A stretch of DNA of 64,000 nucleotides from Kitasatospora sp. SUK 42. GTDB taxonomy: Bacteria > Actinomycetota > Actinomycetes > Streptomycetales > Streptomycetaceae. Location of the stretch: the NCBI RefSeq assembly GCF_015776785.2, contig NZ_LFMD02000007.1, positions 1,083,635 through 1,147,634 of the forward strand, written 5' to 3'. Below are positions 49,107-56,289 of the stretch, one piece after another (positions within the stretch are counted from its first letter, which is position 1; the number at the start of each line of letters is the position of its first letter). Made by a program: the position numbers and the translations under genes. The notes under the pieces are model-generated. The model was not told the DNA's origin, made no database searches, and saw only the letters and a list, made by a program, of their open reading frames with translations.

Positions 49107-50231
49107 ATGCCCCTGACCGCGACCAAGCAGGCCGTCCACGACCGCGTCCACGCGCACCGGGCGGAACTGCTCGCGCTCAGCCGCCGCATCCACGCCCACC
49201 CCGAGACCGCCTTCGAGGAACACCTCGCGGCCGCCTGGTGCGCCGAGGCGCTGCGCGCCCACGGCTACGCGGTCACCGCGCCCGCGCACGGACTGGCGAC
49301 CGCGTTCAGCGCGAGCCTCGGCAGCGGGCCGGTCACCGTCGCACTGGTCTGCGAGTACGACGCGCTGCCCGGGCTCGGACACGCCTGCGGGCACAACCTG
49401 ATCGCCGCCGCCGGGATCGGCGCGGCGCTCGGGCTCGCCCCGTACGCGGACCAACTCGGGCTCACCGTACGGGTGATCGGCGCGCCGGCCGAGGAGCGCG
49501 GGGCGGGCAAGGCGCTGCTGCTGGCGGCGGGGGCGTTCGACGGGGTGGACGCGGCGATGATGGTCCACCCGTGCCCGGTCGAGGTCGCCGACTTCCGCTC
49601 CTTCGCGCTCGGCACGCTGTCCGTCCGCTACACCGGGCGCGCCGCCCACCCGAGCCTCAACCCGCACGAGGGGCGCAACGCCGCCGACGCGCTGACCGTC
49701 GCGCAGGTCGCGCTCGGGCTGCTGCGCCAGCAACTGCCCCCGCACTGGCGGGTGCACGGCATCACCACGGCGGCCGGGACGGCGCCGAACCTGATCCCCG
49801 ACGCCGCGAGCGCCGAGTACGAGCTCCGGTCCTCGGCGGCCGAGGACCTCGTGGAGCTGCGGGCGCGGGTCGAGGACTGCTTCCGGGCCGGGGCGCTCGC
49901 CACCGGCTGCGAGGTGGAGTTGAGCCGACCCGAGCCGGACTACCTGGACATGCGCTCCGACCCCGCGCTGCTCGCGCTCTGGCGGGCCAACGCGGCGGCC
50001 CTCGGACGGCCGGAACCGGTGGAGAGCGGACCGTTCGCCTGCACGGACATGGGGAACGTGTCGCACGTCGTGCCCTCGATCCACCCGGTGCTGGACATCA
50101 CCGGGGATGCCTGCGCACCGCACGAGGCGGCCTTCGCCGAGGCGGCGGTGGGGGCCGAGGCGGAGCGGGCGCTGCTGGACGGCGCGGTGGCGATGGCGTG
50201 GACGGCGGTGGATCTGGCGGCGGGCGGCTGA
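49107..50231 (+). CDS. M20-family amidohydrolase/peptidase, probably iron-regulated
   Basis: 374 aa. The ATG at 49107 (GGAAGG upstream) is preferred; an in-frame ATG at 49050 lies within the -10 box. M20 features: RRIHAHPETAFEEHLAAAW, CEYDALPGLGHACGHNLIAA (metal ligands), GAPAEERGAGKALLL (catalytic Glu), MVHPCP, TGRAAHPSLNPHEGRNAADAL (dimerisation domain), and the last ligand near HEAAFAE. The nearest kinds are AbgB-like and aminoacylase-type enzymes that cleave amide bonds. It shares an iron box with the NRPS gene, so it may process the siderophore, a precursor or its degradation products. Confidence 0.87.
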   Translation: MPLTATKQAVHDRVHAHRAELLALSRRIHAHPETAFEEHLAAAWCAEALRAHGYAVTAPAHGLATAFSASLGSGPVTVALVCEYDALPGLGHACGHNLIAAAGIGAALGLAPYADQLGLTVRVIGAPAEERGAGKALLLAAGAFDGVDAAMMVHPCPVEVADFRSFALGTLSVRYTGRAAHPSLNPHEGRNAADALTVAQVALGLLRQQLPPHWRVHGITTAAGTAPNLIPDAASAEYELRSSAAEDLVELRARVEDCFRAGALATGCEVELSRPEPDYLDMRSDPALLALWRANAAALGRPEPVESGPFACTDMGNVSHVVPSIHPVLDITGDACAPHEAAFAEAAVGAEAERALLDGAVAMAWTAVDLAAGG

Positions 50232-50292
50232 CGGGGCGGCGGGCGGCTGCCAGATGCCGGATGGCGGCGGCAGGCCCGGACAGCAGAAGACG

Positions 50293-50346
50293 GATGACAG
50301 TGTTCAGCGAACAGATTTCATCATCTGTTCGCTGAACACTGTCATC
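50293..50346. terminator. 24-bp palindrome between convergent genes
   Basis: A perfect 24-bp inverted repeat (50293-50316 with 50323-50346) around a 6-nt loop TTCATC. It is much less GC-rich than its surroundings and lies between the M20 gene and the end of the dhb operon. Likely bidirectional terminator or a dispersed palindromic element; a related one is at 61681-61726. Confidence 0.65.
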
Positions 50347-50390
50347 TGAAATCTGAAATCCGTTCGCTGTCAGCCGTCAGCCGTCCACGC

Positions 50391-51191
50391 TCACCCGCCG
50401 GGCAGCACCACCGCGGCACCGGTCCGCAGCGGCCAGAGGTAGCCCCAGAGCGGCATCCCCAACCGCAGCACCCGGTCGCCGGGCCCGAGCGGGTGGGCCC
50501 CCTGCCACTCGCGCATCCGCCGGTCCGCCTCCCCATGGGTCAGCGTGGCTGCCTCCGGCCCGTACCCGACGCGGAACAGGTGCTGCGGGGTGAGCGCGCG
50601 CGGCGGATCCGTGTCCAGCTCGCCGTCCGCCTCAAGTCCGGACAGCGCTCCGGGCACCCCCTCCCCCAGCACGCACACCGGTACGTGCTCCGCGAGCAGC
50701 GCTTCCCCCGTACCGGCGGCGTCCGCAGCGCCCGCCCGGTCCAGCGGCAGGTACGCCGCGCCCGACTTGGCCACCGCCAGCAGCGCCGTCAGCCGCTCCT
50801 CCGAACGGCGGCCCTCCGCCAACCCGACCACCGCACCCGGGCGGGCACCGCGCCGGGCCAGCAGGCGCGCCAGCCGGTTGGCCGACGCGTTCAGCTCCCG
50901 GTACGTCACCACCCCGCCGTCCGCGAGCAGCAGCGCCGGCGCCTCCGGGGTCCGGGCCGCCTGGGCCTCGACCGGACCCACCACGGTGGTGGCCGGGTAC
51001 TCGACCGCCGGCCCCGGCCGCGCCGACGCCGATGCCGACAGAACGAGGCCCTCCGTCGGATCGACCGCCGGGAGCGCCGCCTCCCGCACCGTCGTCCCCC
51101 GCACCGTCGCCCCGCGTACCGCAACCCCGCGTACCGCCACCCCCCGGACCGGCGCCTCGCGCACCCCGGCCCCACCCACCAGCGGCGCCAT
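50391..51191 (-). CDS. Truncated NRPS adenylation-domain protein
   Basis: 266 aa; ATG overlaps the aryl-carrier stop (TGATG). After five VRGVA-type pentapeptides it begins like an A domain: VEAQAARTPEAPALLLADGG, VTYRELNASANRLARLLA, AVAKSGAAYLPLD (core A2). The A3 nucleotide loop is not recognisable (VGYGPEAATLTH in its place), and the protein stops after an A4-like segment (PLWGYLWPLRTGAAVVLPGG). The rest of the domain is absent and not found nearby. It cannot adenylate on its own. It may be a relic, or a retained partner of the carrier or synthetase. Last gene of the dhb operon. Confidence 0.75.
   Translation of the reverse strand: MAPLVGGAGVREAPVRGVAVRGVAVRGATVRGTTVREAALPAVDPTEGLVLSASASARPGPAVEYPATTVVGPVEAQAARTPEAPALLLADGGVVTYRELNASANRLARLLARRGARPGAVVGLAEGRRSEERLTALLAVAKSGAAYLPLDRAGAADAAGTGEALLAEHVPVCVLGEGVPGALSGLEADGELDTDPPRALTPQHLFRVGYGPEAATLTHGEADRRMREWQGAHPLGPGDRVLRLGMPLWGYLWPLRTGAAVVLPGG
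51085..51159 (-). repeat. 15-bp coding minisatellite in the truncated A-domain gene
   Basis: Five 15-bp units, for example CGCACCGTCGCCCCG (plus strand), encode VRGVA/VRGAT-type pentapeptides near the N-terminus. Confidence 0.85.
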
Positions 51192-51430
51192 CACGCCGCG
51201 CCCAGCAGTGCGGCCCAGGCCTCCACCGACGGCCGCTCGGCCAGTCGGACGAACCCCACCTCCGCCCCCTCCGCCCGCCAGCGCTCGGCGAGCGCCATCA
51301 GCCGGATCGAGTCCAGCCCCCAGTCGGCCAGGTTCTCGTCCAGCGGGATGTCCGCCGGATCCTCCCCGAGCAGGTCGGCGACCTCGGCCCGGATCCGCTC
51401 CACCGTGAAAGCCCCGCCCGTCACGTCCAT
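51191..51430 (-). CDS. Free-standing aryl carrier protein
   Basis: 79 aa from the ATG at 51430; a GTG at 51433 has slightly better spacing to GGAG and a GTG at 51442 overlaps the previous stop. The carrier motif NLADWGLDSIRLMALAERWR holds the phosphopantetheine Ser, in the WGLDS context typical of aryl carriers such as the C-terminus of EntB. It should carry 2,3-dihydroxybenzoate loaded by DhbE to the first condensation domain of the NRPS. In EntB/DhbB this domain is fused to isochorismatase; here it is separate, directly downstream. Confidence 0.9.
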   Translation of the reverse strand: MDVTGGAFTVERIRAEVADLLGEDPADIPLDENLADWGLDSIRLMALAERWRAEGAEVGFVRLAERPSVEAWAALLGAA

Positions 51431-51438
51431 CACGCCCG

Positions 51439-52080
51439 TCACTCCCCTGCCAGCATTCCGACCACGGCCGCGGCCGTGGTGACCACCCCGCACCGCCCGG
51501 CGATCCACTCCAGCGCGGCGCGGTGCTCCCCCGGCCCGAAGTCGGCGACGGCGTCCGCCACCACGAAGGCCTGTACGTCCCGCATCCAGGCGTCGCAGGC
51601 GGTGGCCTGCACGCCGATGTGCGCGTACACGCCGGTGATCACCAGCTGGTCCCGGCCCTGTTCGCGCAGCAGCCGGTCCAACTCGGTGCGTACGAAGGCG
51701 CTGTACTTCCACTTGGTGAGCACGGTGTCGCCCGCCGCCGGGGCGACGGCTCCGGCGATCGCCGTGGCACGCGGGTCGTCCGGAATGCCGGGCCCCCAGA
51801 AGTCCTGCTGCAGCCCGCGTTCGGCCGGGCTCTGCCCGCCGCGCTGCGCCGAGTAGACGACCGGCACGCCGTGTGCACGGGCCGCCTCGCCCAACGAGGC
51901 CACCTGGCTCAGGAGTTCGGGCACCGGCGCGGCCTCGGCGTCGAAGGCGTCCAGGAAGTGGTTCTGGAGGTCGTGCACCAGCAGCACGGCGCGCGCCGGG
52001 TCCACCGCCCAGGAGACCCGGTTGGCGGGCAGCTCCTCGGCGGCGGGCATGGGATAGGAGGGAATGCGGGGCAGGCCCAC
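51439..52080 (-). CDS. dhbB: Isochorismatase without carrier domain
   Basis: 213 aa, GTG start with GAAGGAAAG upstream. EntB-type isochorismatase: IPSYPMPAAEELPANRVSW, LLVHDLQNHFLDAF (catalytic Asp), TKWKYSAFVRTELD (Lys), ITGVYAHIGVQATACDAWMRD. It cleaves isochorismate to 2,3-dihydro-2,3-dihydroxybenzoate and pyruvate. It ends where EntB would continue into the carrier domain, which is the next small gene. Third enzyme of DHB supply by reaction order between DhbC and DhbA. Confidence 0.93.
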   Translation of the reverse strand: MGLPRIPSYPMPAAEELPANRVSWAVDPARAVLLVHDLQNHFLDAFDAEAAPVPELLSQVASLGEAARAHGVPVVYSAQRGGQSPAERGLQQDFWGPGIPDDPRATAIAGAVAPAAGDTVLTKWKYSAFVRTELDRLLREQGRDQLVITGVYAHIGVQATACDAWMRDVQAFVVADAVADFGPGEHRAALEWIAGRCGVVTTAAAVVGMLAGE

Positions 52081-52133
52081 GGCGGTCTTTCCTTCAGTAG
52101 ACGGGGTTCAGGGATCAGGGATGGTTCGGGCAC

Positions 52134-53864
52134 TCAGGGGCGGGCGAGGGAGGCCGCGATGGCCGCGCGCAGGTCCTTCTTGCTGACCTTGCCGATCCCG
52201 GTGGCGGGGAAGGCCTCGACGAACTCGACCCGGTCCGGCACCTTGTAGTCGGCCAGCCCGCGCCCGCGCACGAAGCGCTTCAACTCGACGCCCTTCGGCG
52301 GGACGTGCCGGTGTTCGGCCTTGAGCACCACGTACGCGCAGGTGCGTTCGCCCAGGTAGGGGTCGGGCATCGACACCACCGCCGCGTCGTGCACGGCCGG
52401 GTGGGCGAGCAGGTGGTTCTCGATCTCCTCGGCGGCGACCTTCTCCCCGCCGCGGTTGATCTGGTCCTTCGCCCGCCCCTCCACCACCAGGTGGCCGGAC
52501 GGCAGTCGGCGGACCAGGTCTCCGGTGCGGTAGAAGCCGTCCGCCGTGAAGGACTTGGCGTTGTGCTCGGGTGCGTTCCAGTAGCCGCGGATGGTGTACG
52601 GGCCGCGCGTGAGCAGGTGCCCGGTGGTGCCGTCGGGCAGGTCGCGGTCCTGGTCGTCCACCACCCGGACCTCGTCGTCCGGCGAGATCGGACGGCCCTG
52701 GGTGGTGGTGACCAACTCCTCGGGGTCGTCGAGCCGGGTGTAGTTGACCAGCCCCTCGGCCATTCCGAACACCTGCTGCAGCGTGCAGCCCAGCACCGGT
52801 CGCACCCGACGGGCCGCCTCCGTACTGAACTTGGCGCCGCCGACCAGCAGCACCTCCAGGCTCTCGTGGCCGCGTGCGCCGCGCTCGGCGGCTTCCAGCC
52901 AGAGCAGCGCCAGCGGCGGTACCAGGCCGGTGATGGTCACGCCCTCGCGTTCGATCAGCGGGAAGGCCGTCTCCGGACCGGGCTGCGGGCACAGCACCAC
53001 CCGGCCGCCCGCGTACAGCGTTCCGAGTGAACCGGGCGAGCTGAGCGGGAAGTTGTGGGCGGCGGGCAGCGCGCACAGGTAGACGCTGTCCTCATCGAGC
53101 GCGCACAGCTCGACCGAGCCGCGCAGCGAGTAGATGTAGTCGTCGTGGGTGCGCGGGATGAGCTTCGGCACGCCCGTACTGCCGCCGGACAGTTGCAGGA
53201 AGGCGACGTCGCCGGGGTTCGGGCTCGCGGCCGGCCCCGGCCCGTCGCAGGGCACGTCCGCCAGCCGTACGTGCTCCCCCGCGTCCTCGCCGGCCACCAG
53301 CACCAGCCGCAGCGAGGGGCTCTCCGCCCGGACCCGGGAGGCGAGTTCGCGGTAGTCGAAGCCGCCCTCGACGGCGGGCACGACGTACGCCGCCGCCTCC
53401 GTGAAGGAGCAGAAGTACCCGATCTCGGCGTGCCGGTGCGCGGGCAGCGCGAAGACCGGCAGCGCGCCGATCCGGAAGAGCGCGAAGACCACCTCGAAGA
53501 ACTCGGCGGCGTTGGGAAGTTGGACCACCACCCGGTCCCCGGCCCGGATCCCCCGGGCGAGCAGTCCGGCGGCCATCCGGTCGGCCCGACGGTCGAGTTC
53601 GGCGTACGTCCAGCGCCGTTCCTCCCGCGCCGCCGAGTGGCCGCCAGGGTCGACGACGGCGATCCGCTCGCCGTGCGCGGCGGCCCGCTCGCTCAGCATC
53701 CGCCCGAAGGTCTCGCCGCGCCAGTAGCCGGCGGCCCGGTAGCGCTCGGCGAACTCGGCGGGGTACGGGGTGAAGCCGTCCAACGGGGCGAGGCCGCCCA
53801 ACGGGGTGAAGCTGTCCAACGGGGCGAGGCCTTCCAAGGGCGTGGAACCTTCCAGCGATGTCAC
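52134..53864 (-). CDS. dhbE: 2,3-Dihydroxybenzoate-AMP ligase
   Basis: 576 aa, GTG start overlapping the dhbC stop (GTGA). Stand-alone adenylation enzyme: FTPYPAEFAERYRAAGYW, RWTYAELDRRADRMAAGL, LQLSGGSTGVPKLIPRTHDD (A3), ALPAAHNFPLSSPG, QVFGMAEGLVNYTRLDD, GRAKDQINRGGEKVAAEEIE and TGIGKVSKKDLR (catalytic Lys). It activates DHB and loads the aryl carrier protein. The N-terminus has five tandem hexapeptides (LEGSTP, LEGLAP, LDSFTP, LGGLAP, LDGFTP); only the last corresponds to the usual DhbE/EntE beginning. Confidence 0.94.
   Translation of the reverse strand: MTSLEGSTPLEGLAPLDSFTPLGGLAPLDGFTPYPAEFAERYRAAGYWRGETFGRMLSERAAAHGERIAVVDPGGHSAAREERRWTYAELDRRADRMAAGLLARGIRAGDRVVVQLPNAAEFFEVVFALFRIGALPVFALPAHRHAEIGYFCSFTEAAAYVVPAVEGGFDYRELASRVRAESPSLRLVLVAGEDAGEHVRLADVPCDGPGPAASPNPGDVAFLQLSGGSTGVPKLIPRTHDDYIYSLRGSVELCALDEDSVYLCALPAAHNFPLSSPGSLGTLYAGGRVVLCPQPGPETAFPLIEREGVTITGLVPPLALLWLEAAERGARGHESLEVLLVGGAKFSTEAARRVRPVLGCTLQQVFGMAEGLVNYTRLDDPEELVTTTQGRPISPDDEVRVVDDQDRDLPDGTTGHLLTRGPYTIRGYWNAPEHNAKSFTADGFYRTGDLVRRLPSGHLVVEGRAKDQINRGGEKVAAEEIENHLLAHPAVHDAAVVSMPDPYLGERTCAYVVLKAEHRHVPPKGVELKRFVRGRGLADYKVPDRVEFVEAFPATGIGKVSKKDLRAAIAASLARP
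53766..53855 (-). repeat. 18-bp coding repeat at the dhbE N-terminus
   Basis: Five in-frame 18-bp units encode LDGFTP-like hexapeptides directly after the start codon. Confidence 0.85.
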
Positions 53865-55066
53865 CGCGCCACCCCCGCCGCGTCCAGGAAGGTGCGGAAC
53901 TTGGCGCTGGTCTCGGCGAGTTCGGCCTCCGGCCGGGACTGCTCGACCACGCCCGCGCCCGCGTACACCCGCAGTGTCCGCGCGTCCGCCTCCGCGCAGC
54001 GGATGGTGACCACCCACTCGCCGTCGCCCGCCGCGTCGCCCCAGCCGACCATGCCGGTGTACAGGCCCCGGTCGAAGGGTTCGACCTCGCCGATCACCCG
54101 GCGCGCGAGGTCGGTGGGCGTCCCGCAGACCGCCGGGGTCGGGTGCAGCGCGGTGGCCAGCTCCAGGGCGGAGACGGCCGGATCGGCCAGCTCGCCGCGG
54201 ATCTCGGTGGCCAGGTGCCACATGGCGGCGGTCCGCACCAGGGTGGGCCGGTGCGGCACGTCCAGGCTGCGGCAGTACGGCGCGAGCGCGGCGCGGATGG
54301 CGTCCACCACGACGGCGTGCTCGTGCAGGTCCTTGGGCGAGTCCAGCAGCGCGGCGGCGCGGCGCACGTCCTCACCGAGGTCGCCGCTGCGCGGCACCGA
54401 GCCGGCCAGCGGGTTGGCCAGGACGGCCGTTCCCCGCCGGGAGAGCAGGAGTTCGGGGCTGGCGCCGATCAGGGTGCGGCCGCCGCCGGCGGGCACGGCG
54501 AAGGTGTAGCCGCCGGGGTCGCGCCGGGCCAGCCGTTGCAGGATGGCGGGCAGGTCGAACGGTTCGGTGGCGCTCAGCTCCAGCGTGCGGGCCAGCACCA
54601 CCTTGCTCAACTCCCCGCCGCGCAGCCGCTCGACGGCCGCGGCGACGCCCGCGCCGTACGCCTCGGGCTCGGGCACCGGGCGCACCCGCCAGCCGGCCGC
54701 CTCGGCCGCCGGGACGGGCGGCGCGGGCAGCGCGATCAGCGGGTCCTCGCCCAGCGCCCCGGCGGTGCGGACCCGTACGGGGACGGCGAGTTCGGCCCGG
54801 CTCTCGTGGTCGAAGGCCACCGCCCCGACCACCAGCGGGCGGTCGAGCCCGGCACCGCGCGCCGCGGCCAGCGTCTCGGCCACCCGGACGGGCAGCGGCC
54901 GCGCGTCCTGCGGCACCCGGGCGTGCACTCCGGTGGCGAGCAGGGTGCGGGTCGGCGAGGCGAAGAACGCCTCGTCGTCGGCGGCCCGGTACTGGCCGAG
55001 CAGCCCGCTGGCCGCACCGATGACGGCGGCGTCGGGCCCGACGGGGGCGTGGTGCACCGTGGTCAC
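53861..55066 (-). CDS. dhbC: Isochorismate synthase
   Basis: 401 aa. The GTG at 55066 has CTGGAG 8 nt upstream. Chorismate-utilising motifs: GGELSKVVLARTLEL, ASPELLLSRRG, NPLAGSVPRSGD, KDLHEHAVVVDAIR, HLATEIRGELAD, LHPTPAVCGTPT and YTGMVGW, with the Mg2+-binding Glu in HEHAVVVD and YAGAGVV..S at the end. It converts chorismate to isochorismate, the entry step of DHB formation. Second gene of the operon starting at dhbA. Confidence 0.94.
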   Translation of the reverse strand: MTTVHHAPVGPDAAVIGAASGLLGQYRAADDEAFFASPTRTLLATGVHARVPQDARPLPVRVAETLAAARGAGLDRPLVVGAVAFDHESRAELAVPVRVRTAGALGEDPLIALPAPPVPAAEAAGWRVRPVPEPEAYGAGVAAAVERLRGGELSKVVLARTLELSATEPFDLPAILQRLARRDPGGYTFAVPAGGGRTLIGASPELLLSRRGTAVLANPLAGSVPRSGDLGEDVRRAAALLDSPKDLHEHAVVVDAIRAALAPYCRSLDVPHRPTLVRTAAMWHLATEIRGELADPAVSALELATALHPTPAVCGTPTDLARRVIGEVEPFDRGLYTGMVGWGDAAGDGEWVVTIRCAEADARTLRVYAGAGVVEQSRPEAELAETSAKFRTFLDAAGVAR

Positions 55067-55126
55067 GGTGGTTTCTCCAGTCTGGGACGGTCTACGGTCC
55101 ACGTTCTGAGGTCTGCGAAGGGTGGT

Positions 55127-55906
55127 TCAGGCGCGCAGCGTCGCGCCGCCGTCGACGTACAGGTCGTGCATGGTGATGTGCCGGGCCCGGTCGGAGGCCA
55201 GGAAGAGCACCGCCTCCGCGATGTCGGCGGGCGCGGCGATCCGCCCGATCGGGATGCCGACCCGCCAGGCCTCCAAGTCGCCGTCGATCACCCGCCGTTC
55301 GGCCGCCTCGGGGTCCTCGCCCCACAGGGCGCGCTGCATCTCCGTGTCGGTCGATCCGGGCGAGACGACGTTGCAGCGCACCCCGGACCGGGCGAGTTCC
55401 AACCCGAGGCACCGGGTGAACATGGCGGCCGCCGCCTTGGACGCCGCGTACGCGGCCATTCCGGCCCGGGGCACCCCGGCGGCGTTGGAACCGACGGTCA
55501 CCACGGCACCGCGCCCTCGGGCGGCCATCCGCCGCCCGGCCGCGCGGCTGGCGTGGAACACCCCGGAGGTGTTGACCGCGAAGGTCTCCGACCAGTCCTC
55601 ATCGGAGAGTTCGACGGCGAGTCCGGTCCGCAGGATCCCCGCGACGTTCACCAGAACGCCGATCGGACCGAGTTGGTCCTCCATCAACTCGACGGCGGTG
55701 TCGACCGCTTGCGAGTCGGCGACATCCAGGACGTACGGGTGCACGGCGGTCGACTCCTCCGCGAGACCGGCGAGCGAACCGGCGTTCCGGTCCACCGCCG
55801 CGACGACCGCCCCCTCGGCGACCAGTGCCCGGACCACGGCCGCGCCGATGCCCTGCCCGGCCCCGGTGACCATCGCGACGACACCGGCGAATTCGGACTG
55901 CGGCAC
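55127..55906 (-). CDS. dhbA: 2,3-Dihydro-2,3-dihydroxybenzoate dehydrogenase
   Basis: 259 aa, GTG start with GGAGGGG 7 nt upstream. Classical SDR: VTGAGQGIGAAVV (NAD binding), NVAGIL, VGSNAAGVPRAGMAAYAASKAA with Ser and YxxxK, and the C-terminal RHITMHDLYVDGGATL typical of EntA. It oxidises the EntB/DhbB product to 2,3-dihydroxybenzoate. First gene of the DHB operon; an iron box lies 26 bp upstream. Confidence 0.94.
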   Translation of the reverse strand: MPQSEFAGVVAMVTGAGQGIGAAVVRALVAEGAVVAAVDRNAGSLAGLAEESTAVHPYVLDVADSQAVDTAVELMEDQLGPIGVLVNVAGILRTGLAVELSDEDWSETFAVNTSGVFHASRAAGRRMAARGRGAVVTVGSNAAGVPRAGMAAYAASKAAAAMFTRCLGLELARSGVRCNVVSPGSTDTEMQRALWGEDPEAAERRVIDGDLEAWRVGIPIGRIAAPADIAEAVLFLASDRARHITMHDLYVDGGATLRA

Positions 55907-55931
55907 AGGACTTCCCCTCCGACCAGCAACA

Positions 55932-55950
55932 TTAGGTAAGGCTAACCTAA
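55932..55950 (-). promoter_or_regulatory. Iron box of the dhb operon
   Basis: TTAGGTAAGGCTAACCTAA, nearly perfect inverted symmetry. On the minus strand it abuts a -10-like TAATGT (55934-55929), the same layout as at 33.65 kb. Confidence 0.88.
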
Positions 55951-56010
55951 CACAACTGTTCGCCCTCCACCGAGCACCTGTACGAACGTCAACTGGCCCC
56001 GAACGAACGG

Positions 56011-56045
56011 AGGCCGCCCACCCCCGAATCGGGGACGGGCGGCCT
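56011..56045 (-). terminator. Hairpin downstream of the CapA gene
   Basis: A 15 to 17-bp stem with two mismatches around a central AT. It would serve as terminator for the CapA gene, but the MITE-like repeat now lies between it and the gene. Confidence 0.5.
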
Positions 56046-56080
56046 CAGGGACCCGTCCGGCGGATCTTGTCGGATCAGAC

Positions 56081-56195
56081 CGCGGCGTCAGGGCGCGTGC
56101 ATCACAAGGCGGAGGAGGGGGGCACCTCCCGGCCGAAGGCTGGGGGCCGTTGGCGACCGACGGCGACGCGGCGAGGTGCGTGCCCTGACGCCGCG
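56081..56195. mobile_element. MITE-like/REP-like intergenic element
   Basis: Perfect 14-bp terminal inverted repeats, CGCGGCGTCAGGGC (56081-56094) and its complement (56182-56195), enclose about 87 bp with an inner hairpin, GGGGGCACCTCCC...GGCCGAAGGCTGGGGG. I recall very similar short elements as common intergenic repeats in Streptomyces genomes. No coding capacity. Confidence 0.55.
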
Positions 56196-56289
56196 AGCCC
56201 GGCAAGGACCCGCCGGGCAGGCCCCGAGCGCTGCGCCGACGGACCGTGGCGCGCAAACAGGCGGCGGCGCGCAGACAGGCGGCTGCGCG

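Larger units (their letters stand above)
55907..56289. other. Intergenic region with iron box, hairpin and MITE-like repeat
   Basis: 383 bp between the dhbA start and the end of the CapA gene. From left to right it holds the dhbA ribosome-binding site and iron box (55932-55950), a strong hairpin (56011-56045), a MITE-like element (56081-56195) and about 90 bp without recognisable features. Confidence 0.7.
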
